Below the pieces are notes generated by a model. It made no database searches. It was not told the DNA's origin and worked only from the letters and a program-made list of their open reading frames with translations. The translations under genes were made by a program, and so were the position numbers. Below, piece after piece: positions 7,491-16,913 of a DNA stretch of 64,000 nucleotides. Source of the DNA: an uncultured Paracoccaceae bacterium (lineage in GTDB: Bacteria > Pseudomonadota > Alphaproteobacteria > Rhodobacterales > Rhodobacteraceae); assembly GCA_947495795.1 (NCBI GenBank), contig CANMAI010000005.1:232176-296175 (forward strand), in the 5' to 3' direction. Each line of letters starts with the position of its first letter. Position 1 is the first letter of the stretch.

Positions 7491-8366
7491 TCAGCCGTAG
7501 ACTGCGGCCACCGCACGATCCACGAAGAAGGGAACAGGCAGATCCCCGACGCGGCTGATCAGGCCCGCACGGAGACTTTCCGCATCAGATGCTTCTGCCA
7601 TCGCCGCCTCCCATCCATCCAGATATTGCCGGGTATGGGCGAATGCGCTGGCATCGTTTGCCGAGGTGGCCATCCGGTGGCCGGGCACGATGGTGGATGC
7701 GCCGATGGCCTCAAGCTGATCCAGGCTCTCGCGCCACATTGCCAGGGCCTCTGGCTCTGTGTTCTCGGCGACATATGCGTGGGTATCGGCGAAGACGATA
7801 TCCGATGTGATCAGGGTATCGAGGCTCTCGATGTAGACGGGCGTGATAACGGATGTATCGCCGTGAAGAGGCCCGAGTACGTCTATGCGCGCGCCTTCCA
7901 GCGTGATCGCATCCCCCTCCAGCGTTTCAGGGATCACCACGCGATCTGCGAGGCCCGGGCCCATGTTCGCCTTGAGCTGTTTGAACATCGGCGGACCGGC
8001 CTCGGCAAGGATCGGCTGCAGGCTGGCATGGGCCAGAGGGCGAGCGTCGGGAAACCGATCCATCAGGATGCCGAGGCCGAGGAAGTGATCGGGATGCAGA
8101 TGGGTGATCAGGATCGTCTCAAGCGTACGGCCGCTGGCCGCGATCATATCGGCAAGGGCTGTGGCATTGCCCCTGTCGATTTGTGCATCGATCAGCACAG
8201 CGCTTCGCTCACCGAGGATGACCGTCGAATCCACAAACGTGCCGGCAATGTCTGATGTAAAGACGTCTGTTGCTGCAAGGGGCTGACTTGCGGCAGGGGT
8301 TGCCGTTGCGAGAACGGCGGCTCCGGTTGTGAGTTCAAGAAATGTGCGGCGGTCAATTCGTTTCAC
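7491..8366 (-). CDS. Tat-exported metallo-beta-lactamase-fold hydrolase
   Basis: The 291-residue product starts with GTG at 8366 behind AAAAGGAAC (reading MKRIDRRTFLELTTGAAVLA). RRTFLEL plus a hydrophobic stretch is a twin-arginine signal. The metal motif H-x-H-x-D-H is at residues 89-94 (THLHPDHFLG), and the later metal His is in IVPGHRMA. The fold is shared by lactonases, glyoxalase II and quinoprotein relay enzymes. The form with IDAQIDRGNATALADMIAAS resembles periplasmic MBL hydrolases of unknown substrate. It ends 215 bases from the rutR start on the same strand, so co-regulation is uncertain. Confidence 0.85.
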   Translation of the reverse strand: MKRIDRRTFLELTTGAAVLATATPAASQPLAATDVFTSDIAGTFVDSTVILGERSAVLIDAQIDRGNATALADMIAASGRTLETILITHLHPDHFLGLGILMDRFPDARPLAHASLQPILAEAGPPMFKQLKANMGPGLADRVVIPETLEGDAITLEGARIDVLGPLHGDTSVITPVYIESLDTLITSDIVFADTHAYVAENTEPEALAMWRESLDQLEAIGASTIVPGHRMATSANDASAFAHTRQYLDGWEAAMAEASDAESLRAGLISRVGDLPVPFFVDRAVAAVYG

Positions 8367-8840
8367 GATGGATGTTCCTTTTCATGATCGAAAGCGGTGT
8401 TCAGGCCCGAAGGTACCCGCGCAGGAGTGCGGGCAATGCCTGTCTGTAGGTGCGAGACGTCTCGCAGCTTTGGTTCGAGGCAATGCGGTTTCCCAACCCT
8501 TGCGCTCTGCATGTAAGGCGATTTTGATATATTGAAAGCATATCTGACCCAGACCGGATCTTCACCGTAGGCTGAGCCAAGCTTGGCCGTGGGGGACACA
8601 CTTGAATTCGCTGCCACCAACTGAATGTCCGGTCTTTGGGATATTATCAGGGCTGGTTATCGGTTTGTTGGACTTGCAATGCTGGATGTATCAGCGACGT
8701 GATCTGGCGGTTTGCCGAGTGTCTGGGCGCCACATTCGGGCTTGCCAAATCCAGTGATGAACGCATGCCTTTTGGGCTGCACGCCAACAAAGGGCTATAA
8801 GCTCAATTCATCACAACGGCATGAAGCACTACTCAGGAGA
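8367..8840. other. 474-base intergenic stretch bordering the efflux cassette
   Basis: No convincing gene, RNA or repeat is seen. The stretch separates the exported hydrolase gene from the TetR/RND cassette and has lower GC than the flanks. It may mark one side of a past insertion. Confidence 0.4.
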
Positions 8841-9476
8841 CTATCGCGGCAGGGCTCCGTTCAGAAACAGATCTACAGCTTTGCGCACATGACCATCGAT
8901 TTGTTCTGCTGTGATATCGTAATCGCTGGTCATGATGGCGCGCAATTCCATTCCGCCTTTGAGCATTTCAGTCAGTACACGCGCGGCAACCGCGACGTCA
9001 GCCAATGCAAGACGATCAGCGGCGACCATCGCGGTGAAATACGCCTCCAGCCGACTGTAAAGGACGGCTGGCCCCGCCGCGAATGCGTGGTGCCCAAGGT
9101 CTGGCTTATCGCCGGCCGCGACGATGAACTGTCGCATGGTTTGCAGGACATTCGGGCGTAGGAGTCCGCTTAGGAAATCTGTCCCCAGCTGTTCCAGCTG
9201 TTCCCTGATCGGGCGATCATCATCGATTGCACTTGGGACATGCGTGCGGGCCAGGACGGATTGCAGTTGGTCCATCATCACCGCTTCGAACAGACCGTCC
9301 TTGTTGCCAAACAGATCATAGATATTGCGGCGTGAGCCGCCGGTGCGGCCGATGATCATATCAAGTGAGGTATGTTCAAATCCGTTCTCGATAAAAAGGA
9401 TCCGCGCCGCATCAAGAATTTTGCGCCGCCGCTGCTCTTGGCGGGACATCGTGCGGTCCGGCGTCTCGTCACTCAT
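8841..9476 (-). CDS. TetR/AcrR-family repressor of the adjacent RND pump
   Basis: Start taken at the ATG at 9476 (MSDETPDRTMSRQEQRRRKI), because GGAAGGG is 6 bases before it; an ATG at 9482 lies directly against that site. Residues ~17-60 hold the TetR helix-turn-helix (ILDAARILFIENGFEHTSLD, TGGSRRNIYDLFGNKDGLFE). The C-terminal ~140 residues are a typical ligand domain (TDFLSGLLRPNVLQTMRQFI, AGPAVLYSRLEAYFTAM). The gene is divergent from the membrane fusion protein gene. Two inverted repeats of the form GGTACT-n4-AGTACC sit in the shared 97-base region, so it most likely represses the pump and itself. Confidence 0.9.
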   Translation of the reverse strand: MSDETPDRTMSRQEQRRRKILDAARILFIENGFEHTSLDMIIGRTGGSRRNIYDLFGNKDGLFEAVMMDQLQSVLARTHVPSAIDDDRPIREQLEQLGTDFLSGLLRPNVLQTMRQFIVAAGDKPDLGHHAFAAGPAVLYSRLEAYFTAMVAADRLALADVAVAARVLTEMLKGGMELRAIMTSDYDITAEQIDGHVRKAVDLFLNGALPR

Positions 9477-9500
9477 TTTCATCCCTTCCGGAAATAACTC

Positions 9501-9557
9501 TTGACTTGGTACTTATCAGTACCGTATTTGAACTTCAAGATGGTACTGACTAATACC
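9501..9557. promoter_or_regulatory. Divergent control region with two TetR operators
   Basis: Operator 1 is GGTACTTATCAGTACC (9508-9523); operator 2 is GGTACTGACTAATACC (9542-9557), one step less symmetric. Operator 1 fills the 17-base spacer between TTGACT (9501-9506) and GTATTT (9524-9529), a plausible promoter for the pump genes. Binding there would block RNA polymerase directly. Confidence 0.75.
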
Positions 9558-9573
9558 AAGAAAGGTAGATGAC

Positions 9574-10740
9574 ATGATCCGCTCTGTTCAGACTCTGGCC
9601 CTGCTGGCTTTGACACTGTTGCTTTCCGCCTGCTGGGCAGAGGAAGACGTTGGCGAGAATGACCAAGGCAAAGTCATCCGCACAGTGCGCTCGGAGGTTG
9701 CTGTCATGGCCGACCCGGTGGTTACCCGCAGTTTCCCCGCCGTGCTGGAGCCGCCACAGATCACACCGCTGGCCTTCGATGTTGGCGGCAGGCTGGGTCG
9801 TGTTCAGTTGCAAATTGGTCAAGTTGTGTCGCAAGGCGACATCCTTGCGACTGTCGAAGCTGCTGATGCCGATCTGCGGCTGCGCCAAGCGGAGGCCGCG
9901 TTGAGCGAAACGGAAGCGACGCTTGCGAATGCCAACGAGGAGGCCGTGCGGCAAGACCAGCTGTTTGAGCGGAATGTTGTATCTGAAGCCGCGCGTGACC
10001 GCGCCCGAACTGCCGCAGAACAGGCCCGCGCAAGGGCCGATCAACAGCGCCGCAATCTTGATCTGGTACGCGAGACATTGGCCGACACGGAATTGCGCGC
10101 GCCCTTTGATGGGATCGTTAACAGTGTCGAAGTACAGAATTTTGGAAGTGTGGCTGCGGGCCAGCCGATCGTGACCCTCTATGAAGATACCGGCCTGCAA
10201 GCGACTGTTCTTGTCAGCTATGACGTCGCATCTCATCTTACGTTGGGCCAGCCGGTTGCATTGCGGCCCGACGATGGCCAGCTGACGCCGCTGGCTGCAA
10301 CCGTCACGGAAATTGCGCGTCGCGCACCCGCAGTGTCATCATTTCCAGTCGTTGTCACATTGACCGACACGCGCCCTGATCTTCGGTCCGGCATGGCGGT
10401 TGAAGTTTTGATTGATCAGTCCTTGCCAGAGAATTTGCGCGGCGTGGGAATCCCTGTCAGCGCGCTTGCGACACAACGGCCCGCTGATCTGTCGAACGCA
10501 GGTGCGCGCCGCGCCGCTATCTTTGTTGTGGAGCCTGATGGGGGCGGTGGCTATGCCGTGGCACTGCGCGACGTGACATTAAGCGCGGTCGTCGAGGATC
10601 GACTTGTCGTGCGCAGCGGCCTGGACGCAGGTGAACGGGTGGTGACTGCGGGTGTTCCCTTCCTCGACGTCGGACAGCCTGTTCGGCTGGAGGCCGACGC
10701 TGAAACAAAAATGCGGACAGTGGTGGGGGCAAGCCAATGA
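9574..10740 (+). CDS. RND efflux periplasmic adaptor (membrane fusion) lipoprotein
   Basis: A 388-residue protein with a lipoprotein signal: MIRSVQTLALLALTLLLSAC, lipobox LSAC with Cys at residue 20. The adaptor order is clear: a first lipoyl half (FDVGGRLGRVQLQIGQVVSQ), a helical hairpin (~residues 95-170, rich in Ala/Glu/Arg), the second lipoyl half (FDGIVNSVEVQNFGSVAAGQ), then the beta-barrel and membrane-proximal parts. It links the inner-membrane pump to an outer-membrane channel. Start ATG 9574 follows AAGAAAGGTAG. The stop overlaps the pump gene start (ATGA), so the two are coupled. No TolC-like gene is present in the cassette, so a channel encoded elsewhere must be used. Confidence 0.92.
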   Translation: MIRSVQTLALLALTLLLSACWAEEDVGENDQGKVIRTVRSEVAVMADPVVTRSFPAVLEPPQITPLAFDVGGRLGRVQLQIGQVVSQGDILATVEAADADLRLRQAEAALSETEATLANANEEAVRQDQLFERNVVSEAARDRARTAAEQARARADQQRRNLDLVRETLADTELRAPFDGIVNSVEVQNFGSVAAGQPIVTLYEDTGLQATVLVSYDVASHLTLGQPVALRPDDGQLTPLAATVTEIARRAPAVSSFPVVVTLTDTRPDLRSGMAVEVLIDQSLPENLRGVGIPVSALATQRPADLSNAGARRAAIFVVEPDGGGGYAVALRDVTLSAVVEDRLVVRSGLDAGERVVTAGVPFLDVGQPVRLEADAETKMRTVVGASQ

Positions 10741-13700
10741 TGTCGCTTACCGGACTTGGGCTGCAGCGCAGCCGTTTCACCGTTCTTGTCATGATTTTGG
10801 CAATTGCAGTTGGATTGACCTCCTACCTCAGCTTTCCAAAACGTGAAGATCCAGCAATCACCGTGCGAACGGCCATTGTGCTGGCGGCAAATCCGGGCCT
10901 TGAACTGATCCAGTTGGAAGCGCTGGTGGCGCAGCCGCTTGAAGAAGTTGCGCGCGCCGTTCCGGGGGTCGCTGAAGTGCGGACGCAATTGACCGGAGGC
11001 GCTGCGATTTTACAGGTCGACATTGCTGATGGTGTGCCAGAGCGTGATCTCAAGCGCCTTTTCGACGAGTTGCGCGACGATGTGGCCGGTATTGCTGCAA
11101 CCATGCCGGATGGGACACAGGGGCCGGTTGTGAACTCTGATTTTGGTGATGTTGCAATTGCCACGGTTGCCGTGACCGGCACGGGCTTTTCGCTGCCCGA
11201 AGTTGAGGAAGCAGCAGAAGAGCTGCGCGACCGGCTTTACGGAATGGACGCCATCGCGGCGGTCACGCTTTACGGTATTCAGGATGAAATCATCGAACTG
11301 CGGCTGGATCGCGCCCGGCTTGCGTCCGTCAACGGAACCCTTGGCGCGGTGCTCGCAGCACTCGAAGGCCAGAACGTGCGCCTGCCTGCAGGATCTCTCG
11401 TCAACGGCGATGCCCGCGTGCAGCTGGAAACATCGGGCGATTTAGCCTCTGTTGACGAAATCAAAAATCTGCTCGTGGAATTGCCCGGGCTGGGTCTGAT
11501 CCGTCTTGCGGACGTGGTCGATGTGCGCCGCGTGTTGGAGGAACCATCCGCCGCACCGGTCTTCCAGAATGGTGCCCCTGCAATCGTGGTCGCATTCGAA
11601 ATGGAGGATGGTCAGGATATCACTGCGCTTGGCCCTGAACTGCGCAGCCTTGTTGACAGGTTCGTTGATGACCAGCCCATTGGGATCGAAGCGGAGTTCA
11701 GCACGTTCCAACCCGAAATCGTTGCGGCCAGCGTGAATGGTGCCTTGATCAACATGGCCCAGACCTTTGCCGTGGTCCTTGGCATGATGCTGCTTTTTCT
11801 CGGCTGGCGCGAGGCGCTTGTGATCGCTTCAATCGTGCCCTTTGCTGTCAGTTTTGCCTTCGCATTTATGGGGCCATTCGGGGTTGAATTGCAGCAGGTT
11901 TCCATTGCCGCGATCATTATCAGCCTTGGTCTGCTGGTCGATAATGGCCTTGTTATCGTTGAAGACATGGAACGGCGCATCCGGGCAGGGGAGGCACGCA
12001 CCGATGCGGCCCTGGCTGCAGGTCGCCAGTACACAATGCCGCTTTTGATTGCGTCTATCACGACGGTTTCCGCCTTTTTGCCGCTGTTTCTGCTGGACGG
12101 CACCGAAGGGCAATATGGCTACTCCCTTGGTGTCGTCGTCATGTTGATACTGGCGGGCAGTTTTTTGTCGGCGCTCTATCTTCTGCCGCGGCTTGCGGTT
12201 TGGGTGATCCCGGAGCCTTCCGCGAACGAAAAAAAACCAGGCGTCCTGGATAGGCTGGCTGATGGATATGGCTGGCTCGTGCGTCGCGTCGTGCGTGCGC
12301 CGCTGATCACGGTGGGACTGGTTGCTTCAATCGTTGTTGGATGTGCATCATTGATGCCACGCGTGGCCAATCAGCTTTTCCCGCTGTCCGAGCGCGCGCA
12401 GGTGCTCGCCTATATCGATCTGCCGCGGGGCACCGATATAGCCGTCACCGAAGACGTTTCCTTGCGCTTGTCAGATTGGCTGACTGCGCAGAAGGACGTG
12501 ACCGGCACAACGACCTATGTAGGCTCCGGCGGCCCGCGCTTCGTCCTTTCGCTTGATCCCGCCGACACCGATCCGGCAGCCGCGTTCATGATCGTGAACA
12601 CAACCGATTTTCAGGCTTCAACCGAAGTGATTACCCGAGCGCGGACGCATGTCGAAGATGCGTTTCCCGAAGCAAAGGTCCGCTTCAAGCGGTTGGCGAT
12701 GGGGGGGCGCGAACCGGGTGTGGATGTCCAGATCAGCGGGCCCGATGCAGACGTTCTGATGGCTGCGGCGCTTGAGGTCCGCGCTGCCTTTGCTACGGCC
12801 CCGGGTATCATCCAGAACCGCCATGACTGGGGTGCGCGACAATTGGAAGGGCGGATCGAAGTCGCCCAGGACAGGCTGAGAGAATATGGTCTGTCGTCGC
12901 GGGATGTGTCCCAGGCCCTCGAGGGTTTCTTCGACGGCCAGCGGATCAGCACCTACCGCGAAGGTGACGCGTTGATCCCGATCGTCTTGCGCGGCGCACC
13001 GGATGATCGGCTTTCATACCAGGCGCTGGCCAATGCCGCGATCGAGGCGGAGGGACAGGTCCTTTCGCTTGATCAGATCGCGACGCTTGTGCCCGAACTT
13101 GAGTTCTCCACCATCCGCCGGGTTGATCAACGGCGCATGATCACGGTCGCCGCGATCTCTGAGGACATCACAGCCTTTGCACTGCTTGACCTCGTACAAC
13201 CCACCTTGGACGCGCTTGCGTCAGAGCTTGGCCCTGCCTACACGATCAACGTTGCCGGTGAAGTGGAAAACTCTGCAGAAGTGCGGGAGAAACTTGGCGG
13301 CGGTTTCCCGGCTGCGCTGACCGTAATGTTGCTTGCCCTTATGGTGCAGTTCAACAGCTTTCGCCGGGTTGGCATCACGCTGCTGTCGGTGCCCCTTGTC
13401 ATTGCGGGTGTACCGCTGGCGCTTCTTGGCTTCGGCCAACCGCTCAGCTTTTTCGGAACTCTTGGTCTTATCGCGCTCAGCGGGATCATTATCAACAACG
13501 CTATCGTGCTGATCGACCAGATCGATATTGAGCGAGAGACGATGAGCCGTGACGACGCCATCGTCGAGGCCGCGCGCAAGCGGTTTCGGCCCATCATTCT
13601 GACATCGCTGACCACCGTCATCGGCCTTGCCCCAATGGCCATCGCCGGCGGCGCGCTTTGGGAGCCGATGGCGACCCTGATGATGGGCGGGCTTGGCATC

Positions 13701-13835
13701 GCCTCTGTGTTGGCGCTGTTCTGGGTCCCGGCTCTTTATCGGCTGTTCTTTGCGCAGAGTGTGCAGGCAGAACCGATCACAATTGTGGAAAATCAACCTG
13801 ACGACCAACCAGAGGGAAGAACATCACATGCGTGA
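10737..13835 (+). CDS. RND-family efflux pump, inner-membrane transporter
   Basis: The 1032-residue length and layout fit AcrB/HAE1-type pumps. TM1 is near residues 12-32 (FTVLVMILAIAVGLTSYLSF), followed by the first periplasmic porter domain (EDPAITVRTAIVLAANPG, PGVAEVRTQL). The TM2-6 block has the conserved LGLLVDNGLVIVEDMERRI of TM4 with Asp proton relay, ending near GYSLGVVVMLILAGSFL. The second periplasmic half follows, and the last TM block holds FGTLGLIALSGIIINNAIVL with DQIDIER. The form without a VGxxVD variation suggests the HAE1 proton-driven group rather than the heavy-metal group. Substrates are probably amphiphilic drugs or host compounds. Confidence 0.92.
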   Translation: MMSLTGLGLQRSRFTVLVMILAIAVGLTSYLSFPKREDPAITVRTAIVLAANPGLELIQLEALVAQPLEEVARAVPGVAEVRTQLTGGAAILQVDIADGVPERDLKRLFDELRDDVAGIAATMPDGTQGPVVNSDFGDVAIATVAVTGTGFSLPEVEEAAEELRDRLYGMDAIAAVTLYGIQDEIIELRLDRARLASVNGTLGAVLAALEGQNVRLPAGSLVNGDARVQLETSGDLASVDEIKNLLVELPGLGLIRLADVVDVRRVLEEPSAAPVFQNGAPAIVVAFEMEDGQDITALGPELRSLVDRFVDDQPIGIEAEFSTFQPEIVAASVNGALINMAQTFAVVLGMMLLFLGWREALVIASIVPFAVSFAFAFMGPFGVELQQVSIAAIIISLGLLVDNGLVIVEDMERRIRAGEARTDAALAAGRQYTMPLLIASITTVSAFLPLFLLDGTEGQYGYSLGVVVMLILAGSFLSALYLLPRLAVWVIPEPSANEKKPGVLDRLADGYGWLVRRVVRAPLITVGLVASIVVGCASLMPRVANQLFPLSERAQVLAYIDLPRGTDIAVTEDVSLRLSDWLTAQKDVTGTTTYVGSGGPRFVLSLDPADTDPAAAFMIVNTTDFQASTEVITRARTHVEDAFPEAKVRFKRLAMGGREPGVDVQISGPDADVLMAAALEVRAAFATAPGIIQNRHDWGARQLEGRIEVAQDRLREYGLSSRDVSQALEGFFDGQRISTYREGDALIPIVLRGAPDDRLSYQALANAAIEAEGQVLSLDQIATLVPELEFSTIRRVDQRRMITVAAISEDITAFALLDLVQPTLDALASELGPAYTINVAGEVENSAEVREKLGGGFPAALTVMLLALMVQFNSFRRVGITLLSVPLVIAGVPLALLGFGQPLSFFGTLGLIALSGIIINNAIVLIDQIDIERETMSRDDAIVEAARKRFRPIILTSLTTVIGLAPMAIAGGALWEPMATLMMGGLGIASVLALFWVPALYRLFFAQSVQAEPITIVENQPDDQPEGRTSHA

Positions 13836-14163
13836 AGTCACCACAGCGTCCGTTGGCACGTTGTCAGGGTGGCGGCGGTTTGGTCAATCCGATGCACAGT
13901 CGTTACGCGCGACCCGCGAAGGTCGAGTAACTCGCGCAAACGGATTTAGGCACGGTGCTGGACAACCGGCAACGCGCTGATCTGCCGCGATCCAGATTTC
14001 CGCGTGGCGGGCGTGATGCAAACCCCGCGCCAGTGTCGCGCTGCACGAGCAAGCAAGATCCTACAAAAACCGAGCGTTCCGGTTCAATTAAGCCCCACAC
14101 GGTCGCGGTATCTCTCATGTCATCGGGCAAGACGCCCAGAACACTGACACCGGAGATCCCAAA
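13836..14163. other. 328-base stretch after the pump gene
   Basis: A short frame starting at an ATG at 13828 overlaps the pump stop and reads MREVTTASVGTLSGWRRFGQ for 50 residues before stopping. Its Arg/Gly/Gln-rich composition suggests that it is the scar of a lost third operon gene rather than a real product. The rest shows no RNA gene or repeat. The end holds the leader of the next gene. Confidence 0.35.
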
Positions 14164-14727
14164 ATGAAAAACCTCGTACTCGCAACCGCAACGATCATCG
14201 CTGGCTCGATAAGTGCAGCCTTTGCCGACACTGCAACCTTGGGCGGGACCGCCCTGACACAAGACACATTGCTGGATCAGGCTGAAATGATCCGCATCGC
14301 AGATGCCATCGACGCAGGTGTTGATGCCAAGGACTGGGCGCAGACCCGCAGCTATTTCACCGATGAGATCACTGTCGGTTTCACATCCCTTGTTGGGGGT
14401 GAACCTGCAACGATCCCCGCGGATGGGCTGATTGCTGGCTGGTCCGGCAACCTGACGGCGGAAAAGACTTCTTTCCACCTGCGGGGCAACCACCGCGTCA
14501 CGTTCTACTCTGCCGATAGCGCGACGATGCTGTCGCACGGCTATGCCTGGAATCGGATGGAGAGCGGGACTCTGCCTGAAAACGGCGGCGAAGCACTCTG
14601 GGAAGTCTGGGGCACATACGAACACGGCTTCGCGCGGACTGACAGTGGCTGGAAGGTCAACGCGATGACGTTCACCGCCACCGCCGAACGCGGCAATCCG
14701 TTCGTGCGCAATACGCCCGGCTCCTGA
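14164..14727 (+). CDS. Exported NTF2/SnoaL-like protein
   Basis: A 187-residue protein with a signal peptide (MKNLVLATATIIAGSISAAF, cleavage near FA-D). The mature part begins with the typical SnoaL-like helix pair AEMIRIADAIDAGVDAKDWA and strands QTRSYFTDEITVGFTSLVGG, HGYAWNRMES and WKVNAMTFTATAE. The NTF2 cone fold can be an enzyme or a binding domain; no catalytic pair can be named. The start at 14164 follows GGAGATCCCAAA. Located at the end of the efflux cassette, it could be an accessory of it, though distance and own leader suggest a separate unit. Confidence 0.7.
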   Translation: MKNLVLATATIIAGSISAAFADTATLGGTALTQDTLLDQAEMIRIADAIDAGVDAKDWAQTRSYFTDEITVGFTSLVGGEPATIPADGLIAGWSGNLTAEKTSFHLRGNHRVTFYSADSATMLSHGYAWNRMESGTLPENGGEALWEVWGTYEHGFARTDSGWKVNAMTFTATAERGNPFVRNTPGS

Positions 14728-14789
14728 GCAGGCTCCTCACCACACCCAAACCTATCAAATCAACCGAGCGCAGAATTGAAGGCTTCCAA

Positions 14790-14870
14790 ATGAAAGCCTT
14801 CTCTCTTGCCACCACAGCCTTCCCGGCGGTTTCGACCTTCGCCTTCGCGCAGGTCGAAACCCGCATTTAG
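14790..14870 (+). pseudogene. truncated exported protein (signal peptide only)
   Basis: A 26-residue frame, MKAFSLATTAFPAVSTFAFA followed by QVETRI and TAG. It is a complete signal peptide with an FAFA-Q cleavage site but no mature protein. It looks like the 5' end of a gene cut off by deletion at the end of the efflux cassette. Confidence 0.45.
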
Positions 14871-15164
14871 CCTTCAAAAGAAGGGCCCCGTTGTCCGAGG
14901 CGCTCTGTTTCCCGAGTGGAGGCACTAACAGTGCCGGAAGGCCTTTGTGACAGTTTTGGGCTGTTTGGCTGACGCCTGCTTTGAGTGCTACCGGGGGAGG
15001 GACGTGGCGAAAATTGCAGGGTAGAGCGGCCGTTGGAGGGCGGCGGGTGTTTGCCGCTTTCCGGCCCTTCAGACTTTCAGATCGTGGCCGGGCTTGATTT
15101 CTGGCAAGCCCACTCTCTAAGCTTCCGCTTCTTTTTGCTCGCAACAACCCCTGTGAGGTTTCCA

Positions 15165-15518
15165 ATGTATGCTCGACTTCTTCTCTGCGGGGCCCTGGCC
15201 CTTGCTGCCTGTACGGATGGCCCGATCGCACAACCGATCACTTCGGAAAGCACGTTCCGGAGCGAGATCGTGAATAAGACGCTTTCCAACGGTGCGGTGA
15301 CATTGCAGGTGCTGAACAATGGAGCGCTGGCCGGAATCGGGCGGACGGGCCCTGTGATCGGCACGTGGCAGTGGCGGGACGGGCGCTTTTGCCGGAACAT
15401 CCTTTCCGGCGGCAATGTGGGCAATGGCTGCCAGAACGTGCTGCGCACGGGGAGTGCCGTGACCTTTCTTGAGGCGAGCGGCGGTGTCGGCTCTCAAACG
15501 TATTTTCTGGCGAACTGA
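15165..15518 (+). CDS. small lipoprotein, unknown
   Basis: A 117-residue protein: MYARLLLCGALALAACTDGP has a lipoprotein signal with lipobox LAAC (Cys 16). The mature part is Gly/Ser/Thr-rich with strand-like patterns (GAVTLQVLNNGALAGIGRTG, GTWQWRDGRFCRNILSGGNV), including two further cysteines in FCRNILSGGNVGNGC that could form a disulfide. It resembles the small lipoproteins with a W-x-W-x-D-G-x-F-C-R pattern seen in Rhodobacteraceae, whose function is unknown. It stands alone, 67 bases before the next gene start. Confidence 0.7.
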   Translation: MYARLLLCGALALAACTDGPIAQPITSESTFRSEIVNKTLSNGAVTLQVLNNGALAGIGRTGPVIGTWQWRDGRFCRNILSGGNVGNGCQNVLRTGSAVTFLEASGGVGSQTYFLAN

Positions 15519-15530
15519 CGTTTTCCACAT

Positions 15531-15546
15531 TTGACCTTTTGGTCAA
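15531..15546. promoter_or_regulatory. RutR box upstream of the aminotransferase
   Basis: TTGACC-TTTT-GGTCAA, a perfect dyad identical in arms and spacing to the box at rutR. It lies 39 bases before the aminotransferase start, where a bound repressor would cover the promoter. Confidence 0.85.
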
Positions 15547-15584
15547 AACGCGTAGCGTTTCGGCATCTGATGAGGAGAGATGAG

Positions 15585-16910
15585 ATGTCGGATCGCAGAG
15601 ACGTGGCGCCCAATGATTTGCGGGCATTCTGGATGCCTTTCACGGCCAACCGGCAGTTCAAGGCGGCGCCGCGGATGTTTGTGGCCGCCGAGGGCGTGCA
15701 CTACACCACCGCCGAGGGGCGGAAGGTGTTGGACGGGACGGCCGGGCTCTGGTGCTGCAATGCGGGGCACAAGCGGCCGAAGATCGTGGAGGCGATCCAG
15801 CGGCAGGCGGAAGAGCTGGATTACGCGCCCGCCTTCCAGATGGGGCATCCCAAGGCGTTTGAGCTGGCGAACCGGCTTGTGGATATCGCGCCTGAGGGCA
15901 TGGATCATGTGTTTTACACGAACTCCGGCTCGGAAAGCGTTGAAACAGCTCTGAAAATTGCGATTGCCTATCACCGGGCCCGCGGCGATGCAGGCCGCAC
16001 GCGGCTGATCGGGCGGGAGCGTGGGTATCACGGTGTGAATTTCGGCGGGATCTCGGTGGGCGGGATTGTGGCGAACCGCAAGCATTTCGGCAGCCTGCTG
16101 AATGGGGTGGACCACATGCCCCATACGCATCTGAAGGAGAACGCCCATTCGCGCGGGCAGCCCGAGCATGGTGCGCATCTGGCGGATGAGTTGGAGCGGA
16201 TTGTCGCGCTGCACGACCCAAGTACGATTGCAGCTGTGATTGTGGAGCCGATGGCAGGCTCCACCGGTGTGCTGATCCCGCCCAAAGGGTATCTGGAGAA
16301 GCTGCGGGCGATTACGGCCAAGCATGGGATTTTGCTGATCTTTGATGAGGTGATCACCGGATTCGGGCGTGTGGGGGCGGCGTTCGGCGCGCAGCGCTAT
16401 GGTGTGACGCCGGATTTGATTACCTGCGCCAAGGGGCTGACCAATGGGGTGATCCCGATGGGGGCCGTTCTGGCAACCGGGGAGATCCATGATGCGTTCA
16501 TGCAAGGGCCGGAGAACATGATCGAGCTGTTCCACGGCTATACGTATTCGGGCAATCCGATGGCCTGTGCCGCCGGGCTGGCAACGCTGGAGACGTATAG
16601 GGAAGAGGGGCTTTTTGACCGGGCGCGGGATATGGCGGGCTATTGGGAGGACGCGCTGCATTCGCTGAAGGGCAGCCCCCATGTGATCGACATCCGCAAT
16701 GACGGGATGATCGGGGCGGTTGAGTTGGAGCCGATTCCCGGGCAGCCTACGAAGCGGGCGTTTCAGGCGTTCCTTGATGCCTATGAGGCGGGGATCTTGA
16801 TCCGGACGACGGGGGATATCATCGCACTTTCACCGCCTTTGATTTTCGAAGAACGCCATATTGACGAGCTGATCGGGACGCTTGGAGATGTCTTGCGAAT
16901 GTTGGAGTGA
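15585..16910 (+). CDS. Class III aminotransferase, beta-alanine:pyruvate (omega-amino acid) type
   Basis: A 441-residue PLP enzyme. Start ATG 15585 follows GATGAGGAGAGATG; the upstream frame lacks a site and would read through the RutR box. DLRAFWMPFTANRQFKAAPR and VLDGTAGLWCCNAGH are the hallmark N-terminus of omega-amino acid:pyruvate aminotransferases. The PLP lysine is K283 in CAKGLTNGVIPMGAV, with FDEVITGFGRVGAAF before it. The enzyme moves the amino group of beta-alanine (or 3-aminoisobutyrate) to pyruvate, giving malonate semialdehyde. That is the step after beta-ureidopropionase in reductive uracil/thymine breakdown; the RutR box in front fits this role. A taurine or putrescine substrate cannot be excluded. 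Confidence 0.9.
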   Translation: MSDRRDVAPNDLRAFWMPFTANRQFKAAPRMFVAAEGVHYTTAEGRKVLDGTAGLWCCNAGHKRPKIVEAIQRQAEELDYAPAFQMGHPKAFELANRLVDIAPEGMDHVFYTNSGSESVETALKIAIAYHRARGDAGRTRLIGRERGYHGVNFGGISVGGIVANRKHFGSLLNGVDHMPHTHLKENAHSRGQPEHGAHLADELERIVALHDPSTIAAVIVEPMAGSTGVLIPPKGYLEKLRAITAKHGILLIFDEVITGFGRVGAAFGAQRYGVTPDLITCAKGLTNGVIPMGAVLATGEIHDAFMQGPENMIELFHGYTYSGNPMACAAGLATLETYREEGLFDRARDMAGYWEDALHSLKGSPHVIDIRNDGMIGAVELEPIPGQPTKRAFQAFLDAYEAGILIRTTGDIIALSPPLIFEERHIDELIGTLGDVLRMLE

Positions 16911-16913
16911 ACC

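Noticed and set aside
13903..14625. 240-codon minus-strand frame after the pump gene
   Set aside because: It is Cys/Arg-rich and opposite the SnoaL-like gene, which has a signal peptide and ribosome site.
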